A stretch of DNA of 64,000 bases. It comes from Methanobrevibacter sp. Its GTDB lineage: Archaea > Methanobacteriota > Methanobacteria > Methanobacteriales > Methanobacteriaceae. Numbering within the stretch: position 1 is the stretch's first letter; the number at the start of each line of letters is the position of its first letter. Shown piece by piece: positions 62,112 to 64,000 of this stretch. The translations under genes were made by a program, and so were the position numbers. The stretch covers positions 62,001 through 126,000 of the forward strand of contig JAGCLR010000230.1 of NCBI GenBank assembly GCA_017646885.1, given 5' to 3'. The notes below the pieces were generated by a model, which ran no database searches, had not been told where the DNA came from, and was given only the letters and a program-made list of their open reading frames with translations.

Positions 62112-63182
62112 TTGAAAACTCTAAATCAGCAAGAGCTGAAATCTATTGAACAGTTTTTTCAGCTCAAGCAACCTCAGTTGCTGAAAGCTATGAAGCATTA
62201 TTTGAATTCTAAATATGAGAAGGTTATTGCGACTAAGCAGTATTTGATTGCCGTTGGTGATATTCCGGTCGGACTGGTGGCCCATCTTGATACAGTTTTT
62301 AAGAATCCACCTGATAATATTTTTTACGATAGAGTGAAGAATGTTATGTGGAGTCCTGAAGGTCTTGGTGCTGATGATAGAGCTGGTGTATATGCTATTG
62401 TTCAAATTTTAAAGTCTGGTCTTCGCCCCACTATTATCTTTACCACTGATGAAGAGCGCGGTTGTATTGGTGCCGACGCCCTAGTAAAGGATATTCCGCA
62501 GGCAGTTACTTCTTTGAAGTATATCATTCAGCTTGATCGCCGTGGAGCCAACGATTGCGTCTTTTATGATTGTCATAATTCTGATTTTGACGCATATGTT
62601 GAATCTTTTGGATTTGTAACCAATTTCGGCAGCTTTTCTGATATTAGCTCTATTTGCCCCCGATGGGGTGTAGCAGGTGTTAATCTGTCTATTGGATATT
62701 ACAATGAGCATTCTGTTTCTGAAGTCCTGTGTGTTGGGCAAATGTTTGATACCATTCAGAAAGTAAAGAAAATGCTTGAATGCGCAGAAAATGCTCCGAG
62801 TTTTGAGTATATTGAAGGATTCTCTTATTCCAAGTGGTTTAAGAAATATGCTGCCGCGCATCCAGAAGAAGATGATGATGATTTTGGCTGGGACCCTTCT
62901 TATGGCATCAGCAAGGCTGATTGGGCAAGATTTATGGAGCCTCAAATTAAATGTAATGATTGTAAAACTTGGGACTATGATTATAATCTTTTTCCCACTA
63001 AGACTGAAGATGGAAAAACCATCTTCTTGTGTTCTGATTGTGTAAGTAATCATAAGCACCTTCATTGGTGTAAAACTTGTGGAGAGCCATTCATTGATAA
63101 GTCTCTCCCTAAAGGCAAGATTTATCAATGTAAAGACTGTAGAGGTAAAATGAATGACGACACCAAATCTCAGCAAAATTAA
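62112..63182 (+). CDS. M20/M28-like metallopeptidase with C-terminal zinc ribbon, 356 aa
   Basis: TTG 62112 after AAGGTGG. Peptidase part: GLVAHLDTV (first metal His/Asp), GLGADDRAGVYAIV (bridging Asp), TTDEERGCIGA (Glu pair), IIQLDRRG (Asp) and a late His in YYNEHSVSE; the usual dizinc aminopeptidase set. C-terminal part: CNDCKTWD, CSDCVSNH, CKTCGEP, CKDCRGK, two zinc ribbons. It could trim peptides or an isopeptide-like substrate. A peptidase joined to nucleic-acid-type ribbons is unusual. Confidence 0.8.
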   Translation: MKTLNQQELKSIEQFFQLKQPQLLKAMKHYLNSKYEKVIATKQYLIAVGDIPVGLVAHLDTVFKNPPDNIFYDRVKNVMWSPEGLGADDRAGVYAIVQILKSGLRPTIIFTTDEERGCIGADALVKDIPQAVTSLKYIIQLDRRGANDCVFYDCHNSDFDAYVESFGFVTNFGSFSDISSICPRWGVAGVNLSIGYYNEHSVSEVLCVGQMFDTIQKVKKMLECAENAPSFEYIEGFSYSKWFKKYAAAHPEEDDDDFGWDPSYGISKADWARFMEPQIKCNDCKTWDYDYNLFPTKTEDGKTIFLCSDCVSNHKHLHWCKTCGEPFIDKSLPKGKIYQCKDCRGKMNDDTKSQQN

Positions 63183-64000
63183 AGAGGATTTTGATAAAGT
63201 AATTCAATATTCTCAGCAAATTCCTAATCCAAAAACCGAGCGGTTATTTGATGTTTGGTGGGAATGTAAGAAGGACTTTATTGATTTATTCGGAGGGAAA
63301 TATATTTATGAATTTCCCTATAAAATTTCTTTTGATTTAAGCGCAAAAGAAAAGCATGATAGAGTGATTAGATTTGCCGGACAGGTAGAGAGCACATATG
63401 GCTATTCTCAATTGGCTGAGTTTATTGAAAAGCAAGAAGAGGGTTTTTTCAAAAATTTAACCGTTGAAGATTATATCATGTGGAGTGGTAAAGTTATTAA
63501 AAAAGGCACTAAACTGGTTAAAGCATTCAAGAATTTTATTAAGAATGAGAAAAGTCTTACTGACATTCAGAATGAAGCCAGTAGAATTATCCAAGAGGAT
63601 AAGATTGAAGGTACTCTGTGTTTATCTGTTCATCCTTTGGATTTCTTGTCTTTGAGTGAAAATACATATAATTGGCGTTCTTGTCACTCTCTTGATGGCG
63701 AGTATCGTGCCGGTAATCTGTCTTATATGATGGATAAGCATACAATTGTTTGTTATCTTAAGGGCGCTGACAATGTTAATTTACAGGCCTTTCATCCAGA
63801 TGTAAAGTGGAACTCTAAAAAGTGGAGAGTTCTTCTGTACATTTCCAGTGATTGGAATATGATTTTCGCCGGTCGACAGTATCCTTTTGAGTCTAAGACC
63901 GGTATGGATATTGTATTGAGAGAAGTTTTGCGAGATGTAGGAATTGCCAAGAAAGATAATAAGAATAATGGTTTCCGCCAGTCTTGTTGGACAGACTGGA
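63154..64000 (+). CDS. HPLD-motif protein, C-terminus off the window
   Basis: ATG 63154 after AGAGGTAAAATGA, overlapping the peptidase gene by 29 bases; at least 282 codons. The core CLSVHPLDFLSLSENTYNWR, then SCHSLDGEYRAGNLSYMMD and TIVCYLKGAD, is shared with the protein at 57925. The N-terminal part is helical and charged. Function unknown. Confidence 0.75.
   Translation, partial: MTTPNLSKIKEDFDKVIQYSQQIPNPKTERLFDVWWECKKDFIDLFGGKYIYEFPYKISFDLSAKEKHDRVIRFAGQVESTYGYSQLAEFIEKQEEGFFKNLTVEDYIMWSGKVIKKGTKLVKAFKNFIKNEKSLTDIQNEASRIIQEDKIEGTLCLSVHPLDFLSLSENTYNWRSCHSLDGEYRAGNLSYMMDKHTIVCYLKGADNVNLQAFHPDVKWNSKKWRVLLYISSDWNMIFAGRQYPFESKTGMDIVLREVLRDVGIAKKDNKNNGFRQSCWTDW

Overview
This window is a stretch of an AT-rich, double-stranded DNA tailed-phage genome, most probably a large siphovirus-like phage of an anaerobic Firmicute. 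The evidence is strong AGGAGG ribosome sites, sigma-A type promoters with 17-bp spacers, compact single-purpose small genes and a complete head-packaging-tail module. No host gene block, integrase or tRNA gene is visible.

Region 1 (1-28,434, minus strand) is the late block. Read right to left it holds two zinc-ribbon proteins (one probably the small terminase), large terminase, a PD-(D/E)XK-like nuclease, portal, a prohead protease/scaffold fusion, a second virion protein, major capsid protein, head-tail connector genes, tail tube, tail chaperone-like genes, a 2,786-residue tape measure protein and a large tail-tip protein cut by the window edge. Most of these genes carry in-frame TAG codons (about 20 in the tail-tip gene, 12 in the 338-aa gene, 8 in two others, dozens in the tape measure) but end at TAA or TGA. 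The natural reading is that TAG is a sense codon, most likely glutamine. The most abundant virion proteins (capsid, tube and two partners) have no TAG.

Region 2 (28,435-45,238, plus strand) starts at a divergent promoter node. A folD-containing operon comes first, then an AT-rich non-coding segment with an array of CTTTA/TAAAG palindromes (31.2-31.5 kb). After that come about 30 very small genes, nearly all with their own near-consensus promoter. Terminator hairpins, stop codons and -35 boxes are fused together. Six GC-rich palindromes at 35.9, 37.3, 39.5, 41.4, 43.5 and 44.4 kb divide the region. Four of them lie between two promoters that face each other. Several untranslated structured RNAs lie here (33.5, 37.6, 43.7 and 44.6 kb). 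A two-gene DNA-binding cassette is duplicated (38.6/39.0 and 41.7/42.2 kb).

Region 3 (45,239-47,210, minus strand) is a small control island. It holds a ribbon-helix-helix protein, a DUF5659-like protein, an HTH protein with four in-frame TAG codons whose tail overlaps a short-repeat array, and a 135-aa gene with one TAG.

Region 4 (47,322-64,000, mostly plus strand) holds operons of small, often Cys-rich proteins driven by a second promoter type (TTGATT-17-TATAAT with extended -10), in most cases built into the upstream terminator. Recognisable products are a metallophosphoesterase, a formate/nitrite-type channel (minus strand), a lipoprotein, a fibre-like protein (minus strand), an M20/M28-like metallopeptidase with a zinc ribbon, and two related zinc-ribbon/HPLD-motif proteins. 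None of the plus-strand genes ends in TAG, and none that I translated contains one in frame. The plus-strand genes can therefore be read under the host code, while the late block and the control island need TAG suppression.
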